11,854 nucleotides of DNA from Hellea sp964576765 (GTDB taxonomy: Bacteria > Pseudomonadota > Alphaproteobacteria > Caulobacterales > Maricaulaceae). The notes beneath the pieces were generated by a model. The model was not told the DNA's origin, ran no database searches, and saw only the letters and a list, made by a program, of their open reading frames with translations. Below are positions 7,160 through 11,854 of this stretch, piece after piece. How positions within the stretch are numbered: the stretch's first letter is position 1; every line of letters begins with the position of its first letter. A program made the position numbers and the translations under genes. The stretch covers positions 1 to 11,854 of the forward strand of contig CAZNWH010000074.1 in NCBI GenBank assembly GCA_964576765.1, in the 5' to 3' direction.

Positions 7160-8449
7160 TCAAAATGAACGCGTAAGGGTCACAAATAGTTTTTCTGTAT
7201 CAGATGCAAACGCGTCTGCATTGTAGTTAGCATAATCTAAACGCGCTAATATATTTTTAAAGGTAAACTGGAGTGTGGCATCAATCTCTGTGCCATAGTC
7301 AATATTTCCGCGCTCTGACGAAAACCAGTGATGGCTGACTGAAGCCCGAATATTTTTAAACGGGCCTAGCTTTCCAAATTTATACCCAGTTTGTAAGGAT
7401 AAATCTTGGATGCCATCAGGCGGGGTTTGCAAAAAGACATCGGCTAACCCTTGAAACTTTCTCAAAGACGCCGCCGGCGTTTGAAAGCCTTGTACATCAC
7501 TGCCGCCTAAAATTTCGGCTTTACCTCTAAGCTGCCAGGGCCCAATTTCGCCGCGTAAAGAGGCAATCCCATAATTGGCTTCATAGTCATTAGGGTTATC
7601 AGCAAAATCTGTTTGATTGGCATAGCCAAACTCCCACACCAAACCTTTATTATCCCAGTGACGGCGTCCGCTTAGCATAACCCCTGTTGTTTGATTGGAG
7701 GCCAGACTATTGGGTATATCCGTCCCTGTCGTGTTAAAATCCAGACTATAATGATAGCCGATTAAACGCCCCAGCGGAGTTAGAAGGTTGAGATTGGCCG
7801 TATAGGAGTCCCCTTGAAAGCGTCCTGCCGGGCTATTTGAACCTAAAATACGGCGGGCATTTCGAATATATGCGCCATCAATAAACCCGGTTTCAAATAG
7901 AGTAACGCGTCCTCTAATAGCGTCAAAGCTTTGATTGTTTTGACGAAAAGGCGCATCTCCAATAAACCGTCCATCATCATAAACAATACGTTGGCGGCCA
8001 ATTGTGATACGGCTGCGCGGTATAATTTCTGTCAATATTTGCGCTCGGTTTAACTCTATACCATTAGCGTCGGGAATAAAGGGAAAGTCCAAGCGTTGCG
8101 ATGATCCATCATTAAACTCATCGATGAGAGGTATAACAGCTTCGCCTTCTACTAGGATGGATGTTTCAGGCGACAGAGAATATTCCGCTCCAGCAAGAGC
8201 GCGTAGGGTCAGTTCATTGGCTTTATTTTGGAAACCGTCATCATTAATGGTGTTATAGCGCAAACGGAGCTGACCAAATAAATGTGGGGCAGAGGGGGTA
8301 AAGTCAGCTATCTTGGCAGGCGCATCATAAGGGTCGGAGCTCTGAACCTTATCTGAAATAAGCTCGGTTTGCCCATATGCGGCATTTGGGATTAAAATAA
8401 GAAAACAGGTAAGCCATAAACCAGTTTTTCTTCTTTTAAGACCATGCAT
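7160..8449 (-). CDS. alginate-export-family-like outer-membrane beta-barrel protein
   Basis: A 429-residue porin-like protein resembling the alginate-export (AlgE-like) family of alphaproteobacteria. It has a Sec signal peptide (MHGLKRRKTGLWL core, probable cleavage after AYG before QTE), alternating amphipathic beta-strands throughout (for example LFGQLRLRYN, the TIGRQRIVYDDGRF segment, SFDAIRGRVTLF) and a terminal phenylalanine (LTRSF) as expected for BAM-inserted barrels. The frame is open upstream to an ATG at 8551, which would add 34 residues. I prefer ATG at 8447-8449 because it puts the signal peptide at the N-terminus and lies downstream of a plausible promoter at 8511-8539; no clear ribosome site supports any of the starts. 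It heads the minus-strand group with the subtilase and amidohydrolase. Substrate is unknown; alginate export itself is not implied because no alginate biosynthesis genes are visible. Confidence 0.85.
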   Translation of the reverse strand: MHGLKRRKTGLWLTCFLILIPNAAYGQTELISDKVQSSDPYDAPAKIADFTPSAPHLFGQLRLRYNTINDDGFQNKANELTLRALAGAEYSLSPETSILVEGEAVIPLIDEFNDGSSQRLDFPFIPDANGIELNRAQILTEIIPRSRITIGRQRIVYDDGRFIGDAPFRQNNQSFDAIRGRVTLFETGFIDGAYIRNARRILGSNSPAGRFQGDSYTANLNLLTPLGRLIGYHYSLDFNTTGTDIPNSLASNQTTGVMLSGRRHWDNKGLVWEFGYANQTDFADNPNDYEANYGIASLRGEIGPWQLRGKAEILGGSDVQGFQTPAASLRKFQGLADVFLQTPPDGIQDLSLQTGYKFGKLGPFKNIRASVSHHWFSSERGNIDYGTEIDATLQFTFKNILARLDYANYNADAFASDTEKLFVTLTRSF

Positions 8450-8481
8450 GAACTGAAACCCGATTATTATTTTAAAAAAAT

Positions 8482-8507
8482 TGAACCTTTTAGGGTCTCG
8501 AAACGAC
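8482..8507 (+). promoter_or_regulatory. possible ECF-type promoter for the anti-sigma gene
   Basis: TGAAC (8482-8486), 17 nt, then CGAC (8504-8507). The spacing is the same as in the candidate promoter upstream of the sigma gene (GGAAT-N17-CGTT), and the core GAA/CG is shared. Transcription would start near 8514, about 54 nt before the anti-sigma ATG. This is weak evidence on its own and is reported because the two candidate sites match in geometry. Confidence 0.25.
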
Positions 8508-8510
8508 GAA

Positions 8511-8539
8511 TTCATACGAACTAACTTCATTATTTGCAA
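8511..8539 (-). promoter_or_regulatory. possible housekeeping promoter for the porin group
   Basis: On the minus strand, TTGCAA (8534-8539) and TATGAA (8511-8516) are separated by exactly 17 nt, each matching four of six sigma-70 consensus positions. The start of transcription would be near 8504, about 55 nt before the porin start at 8449. If real, it rules out the longer porin starts at 8551, 8530 and 8515. It overlaps the leader of the divergent anti-sigma gene, so the two transcripts may interfere. Confidence 0.4.
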
Positions 8540-8567
8540 CATAGCAAACATAGTTTAAGAGGATTCA

Positions 8568-9179
8568 ATGACCGATAAAAATAATATTTTATTGATGATC
8601 CCTGATTATCTCGAAGGACGCTTGTCTGCGCAGGACCGGTTAATTGTTGAGACCTCCATTGATCAAGATGCTGAATTTGCGGCTGAATTTGAATTTCAAA
8701 AAAATATCAAAGCCGCTCTCCTCGCAAATATAGATATTAACGTCTCAGATGAACTTGGCTGGGCGCGCCTTAAGAAAGAGATAAGCGTGCCGCAGTTTAA
8801 GGAAATACCTTTGCCGCAACAAGTTAATGATAATTTTGGCGGAGGAAAGATTTGGCGTTATGCTGCTGCTATATTAATGGTAGCAGTCATCGGCCAAGCA
8901 GCATTTATAGGCACAAAGCTCCAATCCGGGAATAGTGACAAATATCTTACCGCCGATGATACGGCTTCACAAAACTATCGATTAAAGGTTGGTTTTGGGG
9001 ATAAGGCTACACTGGCTGATGTTACAGAGCTTATGAAAGAAACAAATGGACATGTTATGGCAGGACCAAGCAGTCTTGGGCTTTATGTCATTCGGTTTTC
9101 GTCCGAAGCTGAGTTGCTTGCTGCCGAAGCCACGTTTGATAACCGTTCTGACCTCATAGATACGCAAGGTCGTCCCTAA
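8568..9179 (+). CDS. transmembrane anti-sigma factor with prodomain-like periplasmic domain
   Basis: A 203-residue protein with anti-sigma architecture. The N-terminal cytoplasmic helical segment (about 9-75) contains DYLEGRLSAQDRLIVE, the usual opening of anti-sigma domains, but no HxxxCxxC zinc motif. One transmembrane helix (about 96-115, IWRYAAAILMVAVIGQAAF) and a periplasmic domain (about 136-199) follow. The latter reads YRLKVGFGDKATLADVTELM, then GPSSLGLYVIRF, a pattern like the inhibitory prodomain fold of subtilases (LGxYxxxF). It starts at ATG 8568 with a strong AGAGGA site 5 nt upstream. It presumably binds and restrains the ECF sigma factor encoded convergently 22 nt away. The divergent neighbour is the porin gene. 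The regulatory role is inferred from architecture and context; the primary sequence of such proteins is poorly conserved. Confidence 0.82.
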   Translation: MTDKNNILLMIPDYLEGRLSAQDRLIVETSIDQDAEFAAEFEFQKNIKAALLANIDINVSDELGWARLKKEISVPQFKEIPLPQQVNDNFGGGKIWRYAAAILMVAVIGQAAFIGTKLQSGNSDKYLTADDTASQNYRLKVGFGDKATLADVTELMKETNGHVMAGPSSLGLYVIRFSSEAELLAAEATFDNRSDLIDTQGRP

Positions 9180-9185
9180 AGCGCG

Positions 9186-9203
9186 GCTTAGGTTTAAGCT
9201 TTT
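9186..9203 (+). terminator. weak intrinsic terminator behind the anti-sigma gene
   Basis: GCTTA (9186-9190) and TAAGC (9195-9199) pair as a 5-bp stem around GGTT and are followed by TTTT (9200-9203), starting 6 nt after the anti-sigma stop. It occupies almost all of the 22-nt gap to the convergent sigma gene. The stem is short, so termination may be incomplete and antisense read-through into the sigma gene is possible. Confidence 0.45.
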
Positions 9204-9774
9204 AAAGTTTGGTGCGGCCCGTTTGGGAAATTAAATGGGCTAACTTTTTTTTCGCATGTAACACCCGTGTTTTAACGGTTCCTACGGGAATATTTTCCAG
9301 ATCGGAAACCTCTTGATATGAGAGACCTTGGAAGAAAACGAGATGAATGATTTGACGATGTGAATCAGACAGTTTGTTGACGCAATCTCGTACCAGAAGA
9401 TGATCTTCCGACGCTTCGGCGATATCGTGAGGAGAAAGACCCTCATCAACGCTGTCGGGCATTGTATCCCGATATTGCAATTTTTTAGCTTTGCGGTTTC
9501 TGTCGATCGATTTATTGCGGGCTATTGAAAACATCCAGGATTTTAACGATGAGCGCCCTTCGAAACGTTCAGCTTTACGCCAGATTTCCATCATGGTTTC
9601 ATGTACAATATCCTGAGCATCATTTGGATCGGCAAGATAATTACGGGCAAAATGAAAAAGCGCAGTAGAATGTTTATCATATAAGAGTTTTAAAGCTGAC
9701 TGATCTCTGGCGACGAGTCTTGTCTTAAGAGCTTTGTCTTCACTCCATTGGGTTTGGCTCTTATTATTGACCAC
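9202..9774 (-). CDS. ECF-family RNA polymerase sigma factor
   Basis: A 190-residue sigma-70-family factor of the extracytoplasmic-function type, with only regions 2 and 4. Sigma-2 covers about 26-96, with DAQDIVHETMMEIWRKAERFEG (core-binding and -10 region, broken here as DAQDIVHETMM and EIWRKAERF) and SLKSWMFSIARNKSIDRNRK. A short acidic linker (about 102-125) follows. Sigma-4 covers about 128-180, with a helix-turn-helix in LSYQEVSDLENIPVGTVKTR. The frame starts at GTG 9772-9774, with a GAGGG ribosome site about 9 nt upstream and no better ATG. It is convergent with the presumed anti-sigma gene (22-nt gap), which is unusual. It is preceded by a candidate ECF-type promoter at 9868-9893, consistent with autoregulation. 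No extra C-terminal sensory domain is present, so control should come from the anti-sigma factor. Confidence 0.93.
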   Translation of the reverse strand: MVNNKSQTQWSEDKALKTRLVARDQSALKLLYDKHSTALFHFARNYLADPNDAQDIVHETMMEIWRKAERFEGRSSLKSWMFSIARNKSIDRNRKAKKLQYRDTMPDSVDEGLSPHDIAEASEDHLLVRDCVNKLSDSHRQIIHLVFFQGLSYQEVSDLENIPVGTVKTRVLHAKKKLAHLISQTGRTKL

Positions 9775-9792
9775 AGATATTGACCCTCTGAA

Positions 9793-9888
9793 GAGTTAAC
9801 TCATCATTTGATGGTTAACGACCATTTCGCCGTTTAGATCAAACGCTCTTCGCTGAGTTAAACATAAAACGAGCCCTTAGTCAGTTAA
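9793..9888. repeat. GTTAA-containing repeats and palindromes upstream of the sigma gene
   Basis: A perfect 10-bp palindrome GAGTTAACTC lies at 9793-9802. A second GTTAAC is at 9814-9819 inside the inverted repeat ATGGT-TAACG-ACCAT (9811-9825). Further GTTAA copies are at 9857-9861 and 9884-9888. All lie between the sigma start codon and the candidate promoter or within it. They could be regulator-binding sites or leader RNA structure. Spacing is irregular, so this is only suggestive. Confidence 0.35.
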
Positions 9889-9893
9889 ATTCC
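9868..9893 (-). promoter_or_regulatory. candidate ECF-type promoter of the sigma gene
   Basis: On the minus strand, GGAAT (9889-9893) and CGTT (9868-9871) are separated by 17 nt. This is one base away from the GGAAC-N16/17-CGTT pattern known for alphaproteobacterial ECF (EcfG-type) promoters. Transcription would start near 9861, giving a leader of about 88 nt before the GTG start. It fits autoregulation by the encoded sigma factor, but the factor's own specificity is unknown. Confidence 0.4.
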
Positions 9894-10046
9894 GTCCCTT
9901 TATAGTTTCGCGCATAGATTTTATTACAAATGATTGAACCCTTCCTCCTTCTTTTACGACAAAGCCATATGAGGAAGAGATGATCACTATTGGCCACTTC
10001 TTCATTTAGGCATTGAATAGAGAGGTTTTGCTACATTGAATATCTA

Positions 10047-10194
10047 GGACATAGTCTTGGAACAATGTTGAGACTTGATGACGGCCAAAAGTGCCAATGT
10101 CCCGGTTTGTTTAAAATTTAAGATAAAATTTTCACTTATTGAACCCCTATCAGTTTGTGAAGATATGGTCGGTGCTTAGGCACTGGCCATTTTT
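10047..10194 (+). ncRNA. candidate small RNA in a gene-free stretch
   Basis: The interval 9775-10399 holds no credible coding sequence; apart from promoter-like and repeat elements near the sigma gene, its main content is this structured segment. It ends in a terminator-type hairpin (10165-10194). Upstream, GGACAT (10047-10052) can pair with ATGTCC (10097-10102), enclosing AGTCT (10053-10057) pairing with AGACT (10071-10075). A terminator with no reading frame before it is what a small RNA gene looks like. No convincing promoter was found and the 5' end is a guess. A decayed gene that left only its terminator is the alternative. Confidence 0.3.
10165..10194 (+). terminator. intrinsic terminator with no upstream gene on its strand
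   Basis: The arms 10165-10175 and 10180-10190 form an 11-bp stem (9 Watson-Crick pairs and 2 G-U pairs) around a TTAG tetraloop, followed directly by a T run (10190-10194). The two G-U pairs become A/C mismatches on the opposite strand and no T run follows there, so it works only for plus-strand transcription. No plus-strand gene precedes it closer than the anti-sigma gene, which ends almost 1 kb upstream. Confidence 0.65.
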
Positions 10195-10285
10195 ACTTAA
10201 CGATGTAAGAGACCGCATTTTTTCTAGTATTTCGATTTGCCGAGTAACTGACAAAGTCAAAGATAGTCGTTTGATGCTCTCTAAT

Positions 10286-10309
10286 AAGGCATTTGAGCCT
10301 TGTTAAGGC
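10286..10309. repeat. alternating AAGGC/GCCTT/AAGGC hairpin-forming segment
   Basis: AAGGC (10286-10290), GCCTT (10297-10301) and AAGGC (10305-10309) allow two mutually exclusive 5-bp hairpins. It lies about 90 nt beyond the stop of the minus-strand gene at 10400-11191 and could help end that transcript (TTATT follows on the minus strand), but the T tract is poor. Confidence 0.25.
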
Positions 10310-10399
10310 AAGAAGTTATGATCTAATGCTTCTTTACGGAATAGGGTCATCTAATAGTTTTCGTTTAGATTTGAGATTACACTAGGCAATTATCGAAAT

Positions 10400-11191
10400 T
10401 TAATATGACCCAAGATGCTTCATACCAAATGGCCAGCGAGATACATAAACATCATCGCCGATGACAATTCTCCCGCCAAGAAATTCACGCCGAGCGATTT
10501 TGCGTTTAAAGCATTTGGGGTCATCAGCACATACAGTTCCTGAAAAGTCTAATCCATATAGATTTCTAATTTGATCACTTGTGGGGTACCACATTCTATT
10601 TTCAAATTCATATGAGACTGATGGACAGGGGTGAAAATCATAGTCAATTTTCACTTTAGGCTTCATGCGTTTGACTTGTTCTTTCCAAAATTCAGAATTG
10701 ATTTCATTCCAGCGATATTGTGCCTCGGTTTTTCTGCTACGGTTCCAATTGCATTTTTCAACATTTTTAACTGCTAAGTCTTTTATGTAATGCTCATCTG
10801 CTAGGATATTGGTATGAAAGCCAATTAGAGGGAAATTTTTAAATGTAACCCTATGCGCTGCGGGTAAAATTAATTCTGAACAAGCAGATGTACATTCCTT
10901 ATCTATAATTATTTCTATTTTTTGATCATGAATAATCTGCGCAACTTTAAGCGCGTAACTAGTCAATCCCCCTGTTGAATATAGCGTGACAGGCTTTCCT
11001 GAACTGATTAGCTGTCTTATCTTGGTATTACTTCCAGGGAATATTGCATAATCTTTTTCTATTCTTTTAACCTCAATATTAAATAAAATTACGAGGATTA
11101 GCACAATAGCAGTGCCTAAACCAATGATGGTAAAAATTATAACTTTTATAACTTTAAGTTTTTTTTGGTAGTTTTTGGCTTTAGACAACAT
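10400..11191 (-). CDS. membrane-anchored ClpP/crotonase-fold-like protein (COG3904-like), function unknown
   Basis: A 263-residue protein with one N-terminal transmembrane helix (about 14-38) after a lysine-rich start, then an extracytoplasmic domain. Residues about 68-128 read TLYSTGGLTSYALKVAQII, then a cysteine-flanked CTSAC (C100, S102, C104), then RVTFKNFPLIGFHTN (H126). This GG-x-ALxVA / CxSAC / GFH pattern is that of the COG3904-type periplasmic proteins with a ClpP/crotonase-like fold, recalled from memory. If proteolytic, Ser102 would be the nucleophile. The C-terminal half (130-263) has further cysteines (including C147, VCADDPKCF) and I do not recognise it. It starts at ATG 11189-11191 with little ribosome site, immediately behind a possible promoter. 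Composition is clearly more AT-rich, with more AAA/ATT codons than in the upstream genes, which suggests recent acquisition. Downstream is gene-free. Substrate and role are unknown. Confidence 0.72.
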   Translation of the reverse strand: MLSKAKNYQKKLKVIKVIIFTIIGLGTAIVLILVILFNIEVKRIEKDYAIFPGSNTKIRQLISSGKPVTLYSTGGLTSYALKVAQIIHDQKIEIIIDKECTSACSELILPAAHRVTFKNFPLIGFHTNILADEHYIKDLAVKNVEKCNWNRSRKTEAQYRWNEINSEFWKEQVKRMKPKVKIDYDFHPCPSVSYEFENRMWYPTSDQIRNLYGLDFSGTVCADDPKCFKRKIARREFLGGRIVIGDDVYVSRWPFGMKHLGSY

Positions 11192-11202
11192 GATTTCATT
11201 CT

Positions 11203-11231
11203 ACAATATGCATCGCTACTTGGCGATGCAA
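11203..11231 (-). promoter_or_regulatory. possible promoter overlapped by a perfect inverted repeat (operator-like)
   Basis: On the minus strand, TTGCAT (11226-11231), 17 nt, TATTGT (11203-11208) resembles a sigma-70 promoter. TGCATCGC (11209-11216) and GCGATGCA (11223-11230) form a perfect 8-bp inverted repeat with a 6-nt centre that fills the spacer and runs into the -35 box. Transcription would begin a few bases before the ATG at 11191, giving a nearly leaderless mRNA. The geometry is that of a repressor operator. The same repeat could also form an RNA or DNA hairpin. Confidence 0.45.
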
Positions 11232-11270
11232 TTTCCTTAAGTTAATGAGGTTGCTCGCCACGACGTCACC

Positions 11271-11309
11271 GTAAGTTTCGCAGGATATCCGTCTCTTAAC
11301 GAAACTTGC
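11271..11309. repeat. inverted repeat with internal palindrome
   Basis: GTAAGTTTCG (11271-11280) and CGAAACTTGC (11300-11309) pair over 10 positions (8 perfect, one G-T, one G-C). The 19-nt centre contains the palindrome GGATATCC (11283-11290). It lies in the 380-nt gene-free gap between two divergent genes. It could be a regulator site or a cruciform/RNA stem. No gene is visible here. Confidence 0.5.
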
Positions 11310-11362
11310 AATTAGTTTAGAATTCCAGAGAGGTGGTAGATATTGGTGCGGCCGAGACGTTA

Positions 11363-11395
11363 GGCTATTATTGTCCTCTGATGACAGAGATAGCC
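11363..11395. repeat. bulged hairpin followed by an AT-rich tract
   Basis: GGCTAT (11363-11368) pairs with ATAGCC (11390-11395), and inside it CTCTG (11376-11380) pairs with CAGAG (11385-11389) around ATGA. A 7-nt bulge lies on the 5' side only. AAATTTTAT follows. It is terminator-like for plus-strand RNA although no plus-strand gene precedes it. It could belong to a leader or small RNA upstream of the TIR gene. Confidence 0.45.
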
Positions 11396-11461
11396 AAATT
11401 TTATAAATAAATCAATAGCATAAGTATTATGTGCGTCAAACATCATAAGAATTTGTACTCA

Positions 11462-11484
11462 CTTTTGTACACATATTACAAAAG
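11462..11484. repeat. perfect 8-bp inverted repeat upstream of the TIR gene
   Basis: CTTTTGTA (11462-11469) and TACAAAAG (11477-11484) are perfect inverted copies around a 7-nt centre. A direct copy of TTTGTAC also occurs at 11453-11459. The site ends about 36 nt upstream of the candidate TIR promoter, a reasonable place for a regulator-binding site. Confidence 0.45.
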
Positions 11485-11520
11485 GAAAAATCTTCCTCCT
11501 TAACTGCTGACTCAATGATT

Positions 11521-11549
11521 TTGCAATCCTGGGAGATTGATTGTATACG
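11521..11549 (+). promoter_or_regulatory. possible promoter of the TIR gene
   Basis: TTGCAA (11521-11526), 17 nt, TATACG (11544-11549): each hexamer matches four of six sigma-70 positions at ideal spacing. Transcription would begin near 11556, giving a leader of about 15 nt before the TTG at 11571 with a G-rich stretch (11561-11565) as ribosome site. The in-frame TTG codons at 11541 and 11559 would be outside or at the very edge of this transcript. A 5-bp hairpin (CAATC 11524-11528 / GATTG 11535-11539) lies in the spacer. Confidence 0.4.
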
Positions 11550-11570
11550 GAGCGAAGGTTGGGGGCGACA

Positions 11571-11854
11571 TTGGCAAAGTATCAAGCATTTCTATCTTAC
11601 GCGCATGCGGATGAAAATATAGCGCAGCGCGTGCATAAATCCCTTGAAACCTTCCCTATTCCTCAAGCGCTAAAAACTCAGGGAAAGCTATCTCCCATTT
11701 TTAGAGATGTGACGGAGTTAACGGCGCACCATTCGCTCAGTGATAAAATTCGCGACGCGGTCCAAAATTCCCGCTTTCTAATCGTTCTCTGTTCACCGTC
11801 TTCCAAAACGTCACACTGGGTGAATGAAGAAATTCGCCTGTTTCGCCAGCTCCA
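11571..11854 (+). CDS. TIR-domain protein, 5' part, cut by the window edge
   Basis: The frame is open from TTG 11571 to the window end (94 full codons plus 2 nt). It translates to a TIR domain: AKYQAFLSYAHADE (2-15, strand A and box 1), a LETFPIPQAL helix, LSPIFRDVTEL (40-50, with the loop after strand B), HHSLSDKIRDAVQNSRFLIVLCSPSS, then SHWVNEEIRLF. The motif S81-x-W83-x-x-x-E87 is the position of the catalytic glutamate in NAD-cleaving TIR domains. Bacterial proteins with this TIR subtype usually carry a C-terminal sensor or repeat region (WD40, TPR, others), which is outside the window. The start is a TTG because no ATG is in frame after the stop at 11538-11540 and the domain begins right here. 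It is predicted cytoplasmic. Roles known for bacterial TIR proteins include anti-phage NAD depletion; this one is untested. Confidence 0.88.
   Translation, partial: MAKYQAFLSYAHADENIAQRVHKSLETFPIPQALKTQGKLSPIFRDVTELTAHHSLSDKIRDAVQNSRFLIVLCSPSSKTSHWVNEEIRLFRQL

Noticed and set aside
8450..8551. Longer porin starts at 8551, 8530 or 8515
   Set aside because: They put a charged, non-signal segment before the signal peptide, have no ribosome site, and would lie upstream of the candidate transcription start.
9980..10009. Nine-codon reading frame (MITIGHFFI) with a good AGGAAGAG ribosome-like site
   Set aside because: Too short, no regulated gene follows on that strand, and AG-rich stretches before ATG occur by chance.
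11230..11370. Possible integron attC-like site (inverted repeats plus a GTTAGGC matching GTTRRRY at 11359-11365)
   Set aside because: No RYYYAAC partner at the proper position, no second site, no integrase and no cassette structure in the window.
11192..11570. Retron-type msr-msd RNA before the TIR gene
   Set aside because: The region is rich in stems, but no reverse transcriptase gene is visible and the a1/a2-type flanking repeat was not found.

Overview
The window looks like chromosomal DNA of a Gram-negative alphaproteobacterium. The best guess is a marine, rather low-GC member of the Hyphomonadales/Maricaulales group (relatives of Robiginitomaculum, Hellea or Algimonas). Three things suggest this: an ATP12-type F1-ATPase assembly chaperone directly behind an RluC-type pseudouridine synthase, an alginate-export-type outer-membrane barrel, and an ECF sigma factor with a transmembrane anti-sigma factor. 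The taxonomic call is inference from gene content. No rRNA, tRNA, insertion sequence or CRISPR array was seen.

Layout. (1) Positions 1-1372: the 3' end of an RluC-family gene overlaps the ATP12 chaperone gene by 8 nt, and a small two-helix membrane protein gene on the minus strand overlaps the ATP12 3' end. (2) Positions 1475-4118, plus strand: a tightly packed set encodes a selenium-binding protein/methanethiol oxidase homologue, a plant-type [2Fe-2S] ferredoxin (GTGA overlap), a CoA-binding Rossmann protein (starts on the base after the ferredoxin stop) and, 59 nt later, a single-domain rhodanese. Together they suggest oxidation of a small thiol or sulfide with downstream sulfane-sulfur handling. 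(3) Positions 8449-4136, minus strand: an alginate-export-like porin, a lipoprotein S8 subtilase and a lipoprotein YtcJ-like amidohydrolase form a co-directional cell-envelope group. (4) Positions 8568-9774: the anti-sigma factor gene is divergent from the porin gene and convergent with its presumed partner ECF sigma gene, instead of the usual sigma/anti-sigma operon. The periplasmic domain of the anti-sigma factor resembles the prodomain of the nearby subtilase. This suggests a signalling circuit in which the protease, the porin and the sigma factor work together.

(5) Positions 9775-11854: an AT-rich accessory-looking tract. About 500 nt without a gene carries an intrinsic-type terminator with no visible gene in front of it, so a small RNA is possible. 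Then comes a minus-strand, membrane-anchored protein of the COG3904-like (ClpP/crotonase-fold) type, whose putative promoter is spanned by a perfect 8-bp inverted repeat. About 380 nt packed with further inverted repeats follows. Finally there is the start of a TIR-domain protein (TTG start) with an intact S-x-W-x-x-x-E active-site motif, cut by the window edge. This end could be the edge of a defence or otherwise horizontally acquired region.

The most unusual material is the inverted sigma/anti-sigma arrangement with its prodomain-like anti-sigma sensor, the thiol/sulfur gene set, the orphan terminator, and the repeat-rich leader region before the TIR gene.
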